This document shows positions 1-6,844 of a stretch of DNA of 17,478 bases, one piece after another. The number at the start of each line of letters is the position of its first letter. Position 1 is the first letter of the stretch. The notes under the pieces were generated by a model. That model had not been told where the DNA came from. It was given only the letters and a program-made list of their open reading frames with translations, and did no database searches. Origin of the DNA: a bacterium (GTDB lineage: Bacteria > Vulcanimicrobiota > Xenobia > Xenobiales > Xenobiaceae); assembly GCA_017444165.1 (NCBI GenBank), contig JAFSXH010000256.1, positions 1 to 17,478 on the forward strand. Reading direction: 5' to 3'. The position numbers and the translations under genes are program-made.

Positions 1-317
1 GCGACATTGTCCTCTATATCGAAAACAGCATTAAAATCGATACAACCATCGGCATCAGTAACCTGCTCTAAGGCCGCACAAGCCCCACTGTAATCTTGTT
101 TGCGTGTATAAACTGCAGCTATATAAAAATAAACCTCAGAAGATTCTGGATAAGCAGAGACAATTTCCGCGAAGACTTGTAGGGCTTCATCGAACTTCCC
201 TGATACCAGCCTCTTTAATCCAACCTTGCGCAGACTCTCTAAGCTATGAGTATTATCCGCAGAAACGCTTCTTCCCAAAAGATCAAAATCGCTCAACTTA
301 CCAGCTCCATTACTCAT
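1..317 (-). CDS. TPR-repeat protein, N-terminal part (cut by window edge)
   Basis: Translating the minus strand from the ATG at 317-315 gives an open frame of 105 codons that runs off the left edge without a stop. After about 30 residues of unremarkable N-terminus comes a helical hairpin with TPR character: KRLVSGKFDEALQVFAEI, then YPESSEVYFYIAAVYTRKQD, then a third helix GACAALEQVT. The A..G...A / YP....Y...A.. spacing is what the call rests on. The gene starts 17 bp after the GNAT gene's stop codon, so the two are probably co-transcribed. No strong ribosome-binding site precedes the ATG (a GGCGAG lies too far upstream). TPR modules mediate protein-protein contacts. No enzymatic domain is visible in this fragment, so function is unknown and the C-terminus may hold something else. 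Confidence 0.7.
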   Translation of the reverse strand, partial: MSNGAGKLSDFDLLGRSVSADNTHSLESLRKVGLKRLVSGKFDEALQVFAEIVSAYPESSEVYFYIAAVYTRKQDYSGACAALEQVTDADGCIDFNAVFDIEDNV

Positions 318-334
318 ACAAAACTAGGTTTATT

Positions 335-946
335 CTATAACTCGCCTCGCTTAATTTGTAAATATTTGCTCAGTGGAAATTTCATATAAATTTTAGGAGC
401 ATCATAAGCACTGCCGTAACCAACTATACCCTCAAGACTGTAACACTTGTCACAAACCTCGAAACCAACCTTAGTAAAACAACGTTGCGCTCGAAGATTA
501 TAATCTGAAGTCTCTACCTCAACTAAATTGATATATTCTCCCTCGAAGAGCCAACGCAAAAAGAGACGCATTCCCTGCGTCCCCAACCCCTTGCCTACAA
601 GATCTAACCGTCCCAACATAATACCCGCCAGGGCCACTATACCGATCCCTTCAACAATACGAAGATCATACTTCAAAAGACCTAACATCTCTAACTTGTC
701 ATCACAAAGAGCTAAAAACCTACAAGCTCCGTTAGGATTGGAAACCAACCTAAGGTAATCTTTAGCCAAAACCTCGTAATCAGGACCATCCCCTTCCTTA
801 ATACCAAACGATATACGCAGAAGTTCTCGATCCTTCATCCATCCTTTGAGTATCTCAATATCACTTTGCACAATCTTACGCAAAACTAATTTACTCTCAG
901 AATCTTTAATGAGTGCCTTTTTTAAATTACCATAAAAACTAATCAC
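335..946 (-). CDS. GNAT-family N-acetyltransferase (RimJ/RimL-like)
   Basis: The product is 203 residues, typical for a single-domain GNAT enzyme that transfers acetyl from acetyl-CoA to an amino group. The domain opens with a beta strand and acidic helix near residues 19-40 (KLVLRKIVQSDIEILKGWMK). It has the acetyl-CoA pyrophosphate loop LVGKGLGTQG at about 116-125 (R/Q-x-x-G-x-G/A type), and ends with the family-typical NLRAQRCFTKVGF at about 150-162. Substrate cannot be read from sequence; protein N-termini, ribosomal proteins or small amines are all possible. The start is uncertain: a GTG at 946-944 gives this length, there is an upstream in-frame TAA, the overlapping ATG is out of frame (ATG TGA), and no clear Shine-Dalgarno is present. 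A partial TPR gene follows 17 bp downstream in the same direction. Confidence 0.75.
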   Translation of the reverse strand: MISFYGNLKKALIKDSESKLVLRKIVQSDIEILKGWMKDRELLRISFGIKEGDGPDYEVLAKDYLRLVSNPNGACRFLALCDDKLEMLGLLKYDLRIVEGIGIVALAGIMLGRLDLVGKGLGTQGMRLFLRWLFEGEYINLVEVETSDYNLRAQRCFTKVGFEVCDKCYSLEGIVGYGSAYDAPKIYMKFPLSKYLQIKRGEL

Positions 947-1089
947 ATTTTATTTTTCTGCTTAAATTAATTTTAACCTACAAAAACAAAACAAACGATA
1001 AATCGCACGGTACAACTTACAAGACTTATAGCGTACAACGCACAGCCCCAGACGAAGTTTGGCCTTTTGCGGTAAACCGACCTTTTTTA

Positions 1090-1182
1090 ATTCGCAATTC
1101 ATAATGCTTAATTCGTAATTGGGATTAGTTACTTATTTCTTTCCCAAATAATTACGCATTACGAATTAAGCATTACTAATTG
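1090..1182. repeat. Intergenic inverted-repeat element, copy 1 (downstream of prfB)
   Basis: Arms AATGCTTAATTCGTAAT (1103-1119) and ATTACGAATTAAGCATT (1158-1174) are a perfect 17-bp inverted repeat. A weaker outer extension continues to 1091 and 1185. The right arm contains AATTACGCATTACGAATTAA (1150-1169), which recurs exactly at 14110-14129 and with two changes at 2459-2478. The central part (GGGATTAGTT...CTTTCCCAAA) is also shared with the 14-kb copy read on the opposite strand. The element begins at, and slightly overlaps, the prfB stop codon. No U-run follows the stem in the prfB direction, so it is not a textbook intrinsic terminator. The rest of the 947-1182 spacer shows nothing else recognisable. 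Confidence 0.8.
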
Positions 1183-2308
1183 TTAAGTATCACTAGCTAC
1201 AGGTTCACGCCCCAAACGCGCCCTAGCCTGGAGCCAACTGGTCATAAAACCGCCAACATTGCCTTCTAAGACATCGTTAGCATTGGCATTTTCAAAACCT
1301 GTGCGCCTATCTTTCACCATAGTATAAGGGTGTAAAACATAATTGCGGATCTGATTGGCCCAGGCCGCCTCGCGGTTTTCACCTTTCACACCATCCAGGG
1401 TCTCTTGACGCTGTTCACGTTGCATTTCCAAAAGTTTGGCCTTCAGCATGCGCATGGCTGTCTCTTTGTTAGAGTGCTGAGAACGCTCATTCTGACAAGC
1501 GGCTACTGTACCCGTAGGAATGTGGGTAATGCGCACCGCCGATTCAGTCTTATTGACGTGCTGACCGCCTGCACCTTGTGAACGATAAGTATCTATCTTG
1601 AGATCTTCAGGGCGAATGTCTATCTCTATTTCGTCGGAAAATTCTGGTACAACCTCAACTTTAGCAAAAGAGGTGTGGCGGCGATGGTTAGCATCGTAAG
1701 GAGAGATCCTCACCAGACGGTGAACACCACGTTCTGAACTGAGCATACCGAAAGGATAAAAACCGCTAATAATCAGCGTGGCCGAATGGATACCGTCCTC
1801 GTCGGCGGGGGAGTACTCAACCATACTGACCTTATACCCTTCTCTCTCCGCCCAACGCAGGTACATGCGCAAGAGCATCTCCGTCCAATCCTGAGCATCG
1901 ACACCGCCAGCCCCAGAGTGCAAGGTCAAAATAGCATTGCACTTGTCGTACTCACCATTGAGCAGAGAGAGAGTTTCGGCATGTTCTAGCTGCCTAAGTA
2001 AACGATCATAGAGATCTTGAGCCTCTTGAATATCCTCAGAGTTCTCACTTTCTCCTATCTCTACAGCCACATCCAGCTCCTCTAAAAGTTCATGAAGATC
2101 ATTCCACTGATCGACTAAACCCTTGTACTGAGCCAATTCACTGTTCAATCTCTGCACAAGATCGTTATCTTCCCAAACCTGGCTACTGCCAAATTGAGAT
2201 TCTATTTCAGCAATCTTTCTCTTTAATTGATCGACGTCAAAGATAGTCGCGCATGCGCTCTACGCGCTCACGCACACCGACTAATAAATCTGCAAATTGA
2301 GATAACAT
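1183..2308 (-). CDS. prfB: Peptide chain release factor 2 (programmed +1 frameshift)
   Basis: RF2 releases finished peptides at UGA and UAA codons. The frame from ATG 2308-2306 reads 22 codons, then CTT at 2242-2240, then an in-frame TGA at 2239-2237. Skipping one base continues as DVDQLKRKIAEIESQF and runs to TAA at 1185-1183, giving about 374 residues (E. coli RF2: 365). The catalytic GGQ is at about 247-249 in QGAGGQHVNKTESAVRITH. The stop-codon recognition tripeptide reads SPY (about 202-204) in place of the usual SPF. The TATCTTTGAC slip site is the standard autoregulatory device: scarce RF2 favours the shift. A shorter version starting at the GTG at 2157 would lose the first ~50 residues and is wrong. 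It lies directly downstream of secA, the classical secA-prfB order, with a repeat element between. A GGAAAGAG 6 nt before the ATG may be the ribosome-binding site. Confidence 0.96.
2236..2258 (-). promoter_or_regulatory. prfB +1 frameshift site with upstream GC palindrome
   Basis: On the minus strand, TATCTTTGAC occupies 2245-2236: CTT is the slip codon and TGA the in-frame stop (codon 24). This decamer is the same as in E. coli prfB. The expected AGGGGG stimulator three bases before CTT is absent; the bases there are GCGCGAC. Instead, a perfect palindrome GCGCATGCGC (2258-2249) ends 6 nt before the CTT, within a run of further GCG/CGC motifs that could fold. Confidence 0.9.
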
Positions 2309-2389
2309 ACCTAACTCTTTCCAACTCCCGCGCACTTATGCCATGAAAATCATTCTCAAGTAAGTCTGTTGCAGAATAATGCGCAATTA

Positions 2390-2478
2390 TTAATTCGCAA
2401 CGCATAATCACTCCAGGCTGAGATAATCCACACTCTCAACCTTAACTCTTTGTACTCCAATTACGCATTGCGAACTAA
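2390..2478. repeat. Intergenic inverted-repeat element, copy 2 (downstream of secA)
   Basis: Left arm TTAATTCGCAACGCATAA (2390-2407) and right arm TTACGCATTGCGAACTAA (2461-2478) are complementary at 15 of 18 positions. The right arm, AATTACGCATTGCGAACTAA (2459-2478), differs at two positions from the 20-mer in copies 1 and 3. Next to it, TTAACTC...CTCCAATTACG matches copy 3 (TTAACTCATTCCAATTACG). The arm ends 2 bp from the secA stop codon. The remainder of the 2309-2480 spacer holds nothing else clear. Confidence 0.7.
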
Positions 2479-2480
2479 AA

Positions 2481-5099
2481 TCAGCGTTCCTCAGGATAAT
2501 GGCACTTCTTCCACTTCTTGCCACTGCCGCACCAGCAGAGATCGTTTCGTCCAAGCTTATTGGCTTTTCTAATAGTTGTAACTTGAGCTTCCTGATCGCG
2601 ATTGGTTCTAGTCTCCTGCATATTCTCTGTATTCTCAACCTGTTCAGCTCTCTCAAACTTGAGGCGGAAGAGATTGTAAAGAGTCTCATCACGCAGGATA
2701 TTCTTCAGACGATCAAACTCTTCGGCCGCTTCACGAATGAACTCAGCTTTAGGATCTTTCTGTCCATAACCGCGCAGACCTATACCCTCACGCAGAGCCT
2801 CGATGTTGCTCAAGTGTTCGATCCAGTGTTCATCCAAGACGCGCAAAAGGGTGAAACGCTCGATCTCTTTCATAAGCTCATCGCCCAAATCGGCAACTTT
2901 CTTATCGTAAACGTCGTGGCACCACTTCTTTGCTACATCCTTAATGGAGTCGCGAGCGGCTTTCTTCTTATCTTCTAAAGATTTTCTCAAGTCCTCAATA
3001 GAAGCACTCTCGGGGAGAACGACCTGCTCATGCAAACTCGTCATTAATTGTTCGAAGTCCCACTGATCGGGTGGAAGATCGGGGTTCATGTTGGCATCGA
3101 CCAGATCGTCTACTAAACTGTCGATAAAGTTGTTGACTGTCTCGCGCAGTCCCTCGCCAGCCAGTATCTTATCGCGATCGGCATAAATAACGCGCCGCTG
3201 TTCGTTCATCGTATCGTCATACTTGAGGACGTTTTTACGAATGTCGAAGTGGAAACTCTCTACTTTAGATTGGGCATTCTCAATACTGCGAGTTATAAGA
3301 CCGTTACTGATCTCTTCATCCTCCATGCCCATAGCGTCTAACATGCCGCGCACACGATCACTAGCGAAGAGGCGCATAAGTTCATCATCCAAAGCTACGT
3401 AGAACTTAGATTCACCAGGATCACCCTGACGACCAGAACGACCGCGCAACTGGTTGTCGATACGCCTCGACTCGTGACGCTCTGTACCAATAATGAAGAG
3501 ACCTCCAGCGGCTCTGACCTTGGCTTCCTCATCCTTATCGACAGGATCACCGCCCAATTTAATATCTACACCTCGTCCAGCCATGTTAGTAGCGATAGTC
3601 ACCGCTCCCAAACGTCCAGCTTGGGCGATAATGTGGGCCTCTTTTTCGTGGTACTTGGCGTTCAAAACATTGTGCTTTATACCCATCTTAGTGAGCATCT
3701 GGCTGATCTGCTCTGATTTTTCGATAGAGCGCGTACCGACCAGAACGGGCTGGCCCTTCTCGTGGCACTCCCTAATATTTTCACAGACGGCCTTAAATTT
3801 GTACGCCTCATTCTTATAGACTGAGTCGGGATCGTCTACACGATTGACCTTTTGGTTGGTAGGAATGACAACCACGTCTAAATCGTAAATTTCTCTAAAC
3901 TCGCGCTCCTCAGTCAGAGCCGTACCCGTCATACCAGCCAATTTGTTGTATAACTTAAAGTAATTCTGGAAGGTAATTGTGGCTAACGTCTGATCCTCTT
4001 GGCGAACCTTTACGCCCTCTTTGGCCTCGATAGCCTGGTGCAAACCATCTGAATAGCGGCGGCCAAACATCAAACGACCAGTAAATTCATCAACAATAAT
4101 TACCTCATTATTTTTAACGACGTACTCAATCTCGTTGCGATAACACTCCTTAGCACGCAGAGCATTGTCGATAAAGTGGGCTGTACCCATATTCTCTGGA
4201 TCGAAGAGGTTTTTGATACCCAAAAGCTGCTCCGCCTTAGCCACACCCTCTTCAGTCAAAGGAGCGGATTTGCCCTTCTCATCTACTGTATAGTGAACAT
4301 CGCGCTTCAGTTCGCGAGCTACCTGGGCAAAACGACCGTACATGTTAGTAGTGCCGCGCCCGCGTCCCGAAATGATCAAAGGTGTACGCGCTTCGTCAAT
4401 AAGAATGGAGTCGACCTCGTCGACAATAGCAAAATTCAACTTGCGCTGAACCTTCTCGGAAAGATCACCGACCATATTGTCGCGCAGATAATCGAAACCG
4501 TACTCGTTGTTAGTTCCATAAGTAATATCAGCCGCATAAGCCGCCTGCCGATTGACCTTGCGCAGATGAGTAGTACTCTCATCGCCAGTCTCTACTTCAG
4601 GATCGTAAAGATAAGCCGCATCGTGATTAATAATACCTACGCTCATTCCCAACATATGGTAAATAGGAGCCATCCAACGGCCATCACGTTTAGCCAAATA
4701 ATCGTTGACTGTAACAACGTGTACGCCTTTGCCAGTCAAAGCATTCAAATATACTGGGCAGGTAGCCACCAAAGTCTTACCTTCACCAGTCTTCATCTCT
4801 GAAATGCGCCCCTGATGCAAAACGACCCCACCGATCATCTGTACATCGTAATGAACTAAACCAATAGTGCGCTTAGAGACCTCCCTCACCGCCGCAAAAG
4901 CCTCAGGCAAAATATCATCTAAAGTCTCTTTATTATCTAATCTTTTACGAAAAGTATCTGTTAAAGCTCTCAAATCAGCATCACTCTTAGATGCCATATC
5001 ATCCTTAAATTTATTAATTTTATCAACAATCTTGCGGATCTTAATTACTTCGCGCTCATTAGGATCAAAAATCGCGCTGATCATATCCAAAAAGCCCAT
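2481..5099 (-). CDS. secA: Preprotein translocase ATPase SecA
   Basis: SecA drives secretory preproteins through SecYEG at the cytoplasmic membrane by ATP hydrolysis. The 872-residue product is a normal length. Visible features are the Walker A stretch MKTGEGKT (102-109), Walker B DEVD (227-230), SILIDEARTPLIISG after it, TNMAGRGVDIKLGG and GLFIIGTERHESRRIDNQL in the second motor domain, LRGRSGRQGDPG, and the helical scaffold near RVLDEHWIEHL. The C-terminal SEC-C zinc motif has C855, C857, C866 and H867 and normally binds SecB and phospholipid. Residues about 160-185 (AAYLYDPEVETGDES...) form an insertion relative to E. coli and B. subtilis SecA. The start ATG has GGAG 11 nt upstream. The gene stops at TGA 2483-2481 and is followed by prfB. 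Confidence 0.98.
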   Translation of the reverse strand: MGFLDMISAIFDPNEREVIKIRKIVDKINKFKDDMASKSDADLRALTDTFRKRLDNKETLDDILPEAFAAVREVSKRTIGLVHYDVQMIGGVVLHQGRISEMKTGEGKTLVATCPVYLNALTGKGVHVVTVNDYLAKRDGRWMAPIYHMLGMSVGIINHDAAYLYDPEVETGDESTTHLRKVNRQAAYAADITYGTNNEYGFDYLRDNMVGDLSEKVQRKLNFAIVDEVDSILIDEARTPLIISGRGRGTTNMYGRFAQVARELKRDVHYTVDEKGKSAPLTEEGVAKAEQLLGIKNLFDPENMGTAHFIDNALRAKECYRNEIEYVVKNNEVIIVDEFTGRLMFGRRYSDGLHQAIEAKEGVKVRQEDQTLATITFQNYFKLYNKLAGMTGTALTEEREFREIYDLDVVVIPTNQKVNRVDDPDSVYKNEAYKFKAVCENIRECHEKGQPVLVGTRSIEKSEQISQMLTKMGIKHNVLNAKYHEKEAHIIAQAGRLGAVTIATNMAGRGVDIKLGGDPVDKDEEAKVRAAGGLFIIGTERHESRRIDNQLRGRSGRQGDPGESKFYVALDDELMRLFASDRVRGMLDAMGMEDEEISNGLITRSIENAQSKVESFHFDIRKNVLKYDDTMNEQRRVIYADRDKILAGEGLRETVNNFIDSLVDDLVDANMNPDLPPDQWDFEQLMTSLHEQVVLPESASIEDLRKSLEDKKKAARDSIKDVAKKWCHDVYDKKVADLGDELMKEIERFTLLRVLDEHWIEHLSNIEALREGIGLRGYGQKDPKAEFIREAAEEFDRLKNILRDETLYNLFRLKFERAEQVENTENMQETRTNRDQEAQVTTIRKANKLGRNDLCWCGSGKKWKKCHYPEER

Positions 5100-5206
5100 A
5101 AAATATCGCGCTCCAGTTAAATATATAGCGCGTATACTCCCACTTAACCTTAAATATTCCTGCTCAGCTAATAATGATCAAACAGTTTGCAAATACATTG
5201 CGTATA

Positions 5207-5268
5207 GAGTGTGGAGTTAGGAGTTTGGAGTTAGGAGTTTGGGTTAGTAGTTTAGAGTTTGGAGTTTA
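5207..5268. repeat. Degenerate heptanucleotide tandem repeat (GAGTTWG type)
   Basis: Five consecutive 7-mers GAGTGTG, GAGTTAG, GAGTTTG, GAGTTAG, GAGTTTG fill 5207-5241. A 13-base irregular stretch follows, then GAGTTTG and GAGTTTA at 5255-5268. The word AGTGTGGAGTTAG (5208-5220) occurs again exactly at 14049-14061 inside the repeat element between tcdA and the methyltransferase. The tract lies in the 5100-5353 spacer between divergently transcribed secA and the Sel1 gene; the rest of this spacer shows no confident promoter. Confidence 0.8.
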
Positions 5269-5343
5269 GAGAATAAAGTTTGAGAGGAAACTAAAGTTTT
5301 TTGGGAATCTGTCAGGGTTTAAGTTGACTTTATATTATAAGCA

Positions 5344-5349
5344 GAGGGG
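5344..5349 (+). promoter_or_regulatory. Ribosome-binding site fixing the start of the Sel1 gene
   Basis: GAGGGG (within AGAGGGGA) lies 4 nt before ATG 5354-5356. It favours that ATG over the in-frame one at 5324, which has no such site. Confidence 0.7.
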
Positions 5350-5353
5350 ATCT

Positions 5354-5533
5354 ATGGACGGCAAAGTTATTAAGGAAACACTAAAAAAGTGTTTTGAGAC
5401 GTTGGGAACCGGGAAATTTAAAGATAAAAATATGCTGACCTCGGAAATTCGTAATCTTTTATCAGATGTTTCTTACGAGGATGAGCGTGATTGGCTCTGT
5501 GAGATTATCGATAAATTTGATTTAGGTCAATAG
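5354..5533 (+). CDS. N-terminal part of an amber-interrupted Sel1-repeat membrane protein
   Basis: From the ATG at 5354, which has a strong GAGGGG site, the frame codes 59 residues (MDGKVIKETLKKCFETLG ... LCEIIDKFDLGQ) and meets TAG at 5531-5533. The next frame-0 codons continue without any shift as FSTVGTDEEDRKITYKYLLN and run into the Sel1 ORF. The joined text reads as one alpha-helical N-terminal domain of about 110 residues of the kind I recall ahead of a transmembrane helix in Sel1 or signalling proteins; its end is REAVELVLQSFVYALGW. A 59-residue free-standing protein is possible, but it would hold only half of this domain. Function is unknown. The interruption may be a recent nonsense mutation, a sequencing error or a leaky stop. 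Confidence 0.6.
   Translation: MDGKVIKETLKKCFETLGTGKFKDKNMLTSEIRNLLSDVSYEDERDWLCEIIDKFDLGQ
5531..5533 (+). other. In-frame TAG splitting the Sel1-repeat reading frame
   Basis: The context is GGT CAA TAG TTT TCT. Upstream (5354) and downstream (to 6733) codons are in the same frame with no other stop. The downstream part contains no ATG and no ribosome-binding site before its first possible start (TTG 5588), so it depends on readthrough, reinitiation or a sequence error. TAG is used as an ordinary stop elsewhere in the window, including at the end of this gene. Confidence 0.85.
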
Positions 5534-5587
5534 TTTTCTACTGTTGGAACAGACGAAGAAGATCGTAAAATTACTTATAAATATCTG

Positions 5588-6733
5588 TTGAATAAAATTA
5601 CCAAGAGTGGAATTTATCGACGTGAGGCCGTTGAGTTAGTTTTGCAATCTTTTGTTTATGCTCTAGGCTGGAGTGTTGAGATAAAACCGTGCGAGCCTCA
5701 TCAAACCGAGCCTGTAAAAGATGTTCCTAAGACCAAGTTAAATGTCCCTGCAACTAAGAAAAAAATTAACACTTTATTTGGTTTGATCATATTAGTTGTA
5801 TTGATTTCCATTTCCGTTTTTTACATTCACGAAAACGATCCGCAAGTCCAGTTTGAACGTGGCATAAGTTACTGTGAGGGTGAAGGTTTGGAGCGTGATT
5901 ACGCTAAGGCGGTGGAATGTTTTAGAAAGTCTGCTGAACAAGGTCTGGCAGATGCGCAATATATTTTAGGTGATTGTTATTATTATGGTAATGTTGTAGC
6001 TCAAGATTATGCTGAGGCTGTTAAGTGGTATAGGAAAGCCGCTGAACAAGGTCAAGCAGATGCGCAAAACAATCTTGGTAATTGTTACGCTCGAGGTAAA
6101 GGTGTAACTCAAGATGACGCTGAGGCTGTGAAGTGGTACAGGAAAGCTGCTACACAAGGTAAAGCAGGTGCACAATATCTTCTCGGCTTGTGTTATGCAG
6201 GCGGTCTTGGTGTAACTAAAGATGATGCTGAGGCTGTGGAGTGGTACAGAAAAGCCGCTAGACAAGGTCTAGCAGAAGCACAATTTAGTCTTGGCTCTTG
6301 TTATGATCAAGGTAAAGGTGTAACTCAGGATTACGCTGAGGCTGTGGAATGGTACAGAAAAGCCGCTAGACAAGATGACGCAGATGCACAATTTAATCTT
6401 GGTGTTTGTTATTATTATGGTAATGGTGTAACTCAAGATTACGCTGAGGCTACGAAGTTGTGGAGGAAAATCGCTGAACAAGGTGACGCAGATGCACAAT
6501 TTAATCTTGGTAATTGTTATGTTCTGGGCCGAGGTGTAACTCAAGATTATGTTGAGGCTGTAAATTGGTACGGGAAAGCCGCTAAACAAGGTAACTCAGA
6601 TGCATTATGTATTCTCAGTTTGTGTTATGCAAACAAAGATTATTCCAAAGCAGTAAATTATTTAAGAGAGTCTGCGAAGCAAGGTAATGTTGAGGTACAA
6701 AAAGTGTTAGATAGTATTAAAAATCGTCGTTAG
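5588..6733 (+). CDS. Sel1-repeat (SLR) membrane-anchored protein, main part
   Basis: The longest possible product begins at TTG 5588 (381 residues), but there is no Shine-Dalgarno there and no ATG anywhere in it. The natural start is probably ATG 5354 across the TAG. It has the end of a helical domain (1-30), a polar linker, one transmembrane helix at about 62-80 (NTLFGLIILVVLISISVFYI), then eight Sel1-like repeats from about 89 to 375. Seven repeats are exactly 36 residues with the consensus A.. .LG.CY..G.GV.QDYAEAV.WYRKAA.QG.ADAQ; the last is shortened. Sel1 repeats are TPR-like scaffolds for protein contacts. With the N-terminus inside, the repeats would face the periplasm or exterior. The coding DNA repeats at 108-bp spacing with high identity, so unit gain and loss by recombination is likely. 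Stop is TAG; a strong terminator follows. Confidence 0.85.
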   Translation: MNKITKSGIYRREAVELVLQSFVYALGWSVEIKPCEPHQTEPVKDVPKTKLNVPATKKKINTLFGLIILVVLISISVFYIHENDPQVQFERGISYCEGEGLERDYAKAVECFRKSAEQGLADAQYILGDCYYYGNVVAQDYAEAVKWYRKAAEQGQADAQNNLGNCYARGKGVTQDDAEAVKWYRKAATQGKAGAQYLLGLCYAGGLGVTKDDAEAVEWYRKAARQGLAEAQFSLGSCYDQGKGVTQDYAEAVEWYRKAARQDDADAQFNLGVCYYYGNGVTQDYAEATKLWRKIAEQGDADAQFNLGNCYVLGRGVTQDYVEAVNWYGKAAKQGNSDALCILSLCYANKDYSKAVNYLRESAKQGNVEVQKVLDSIKNRR

Positions 6734-6778
6734 TTTGAAGATTTTGCCCAAACTGCCTCACACTATAACGCAAAAAAT

Positions 6779-6823
6779 AAAAAATGGACACGTCCTCTTT
6801 AGCTTTGGCTGTGTCCATTTTTT
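6779..6823. terminator. Bidirectional Rho-independent terminator
   Basis: AAAAAATGGACAC (6779-6791) and GTGTCCATTTTTT (6811-6823) form a perfect 13-bp stem with a 19-nt loop. It gives a U-run on either strand and sits between the convergent Sel1 and endonuclease genes. Confidence 0.93.
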
Positions 6824-6844
6824 ATCGGCTATTCTATCGTTAAA

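Noticed and set aside
947..1089. Small RNA or tRNA gene between the GNAT gene and prfB
   Set aside because: No cloverleaf, no GTTC-A-like T-loop and no promoter-terminator pair could be seen.
1090..1182. Intrinsic terminator of prfB
   Set aside because: The stem is AT-rich and followed by A/G, not a U-run, on the prfB strand; called a repeat instead.
1183..2157. prfB starting at GTG 2157 (324 residues)
   Set aside because: The CTTTGAC slip site and a coding N-terminus upstream show that the gene starts at 2308.
2499..4802. Long open frames on the plus strand across secA
   Set aside because: They are antisense to a perfect SecA, have no recognisable domains, and reflect its codon pattern.
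5207..5268. CRISPR-like array
   Set aside because: Units are 7 bp without spacers; no cas genes.
5531..5533. TAG recoded as a sense codon throughout this genome
   Set aside because: At least five other genes here end in TAG at the expected C-terminus, so only a local explanation is reasonable.
5966..6589. Two repetitive minus-strand open frames
   Set aside because: They are the antisense of the 108-bp Sel1 units; the repetition explains both.
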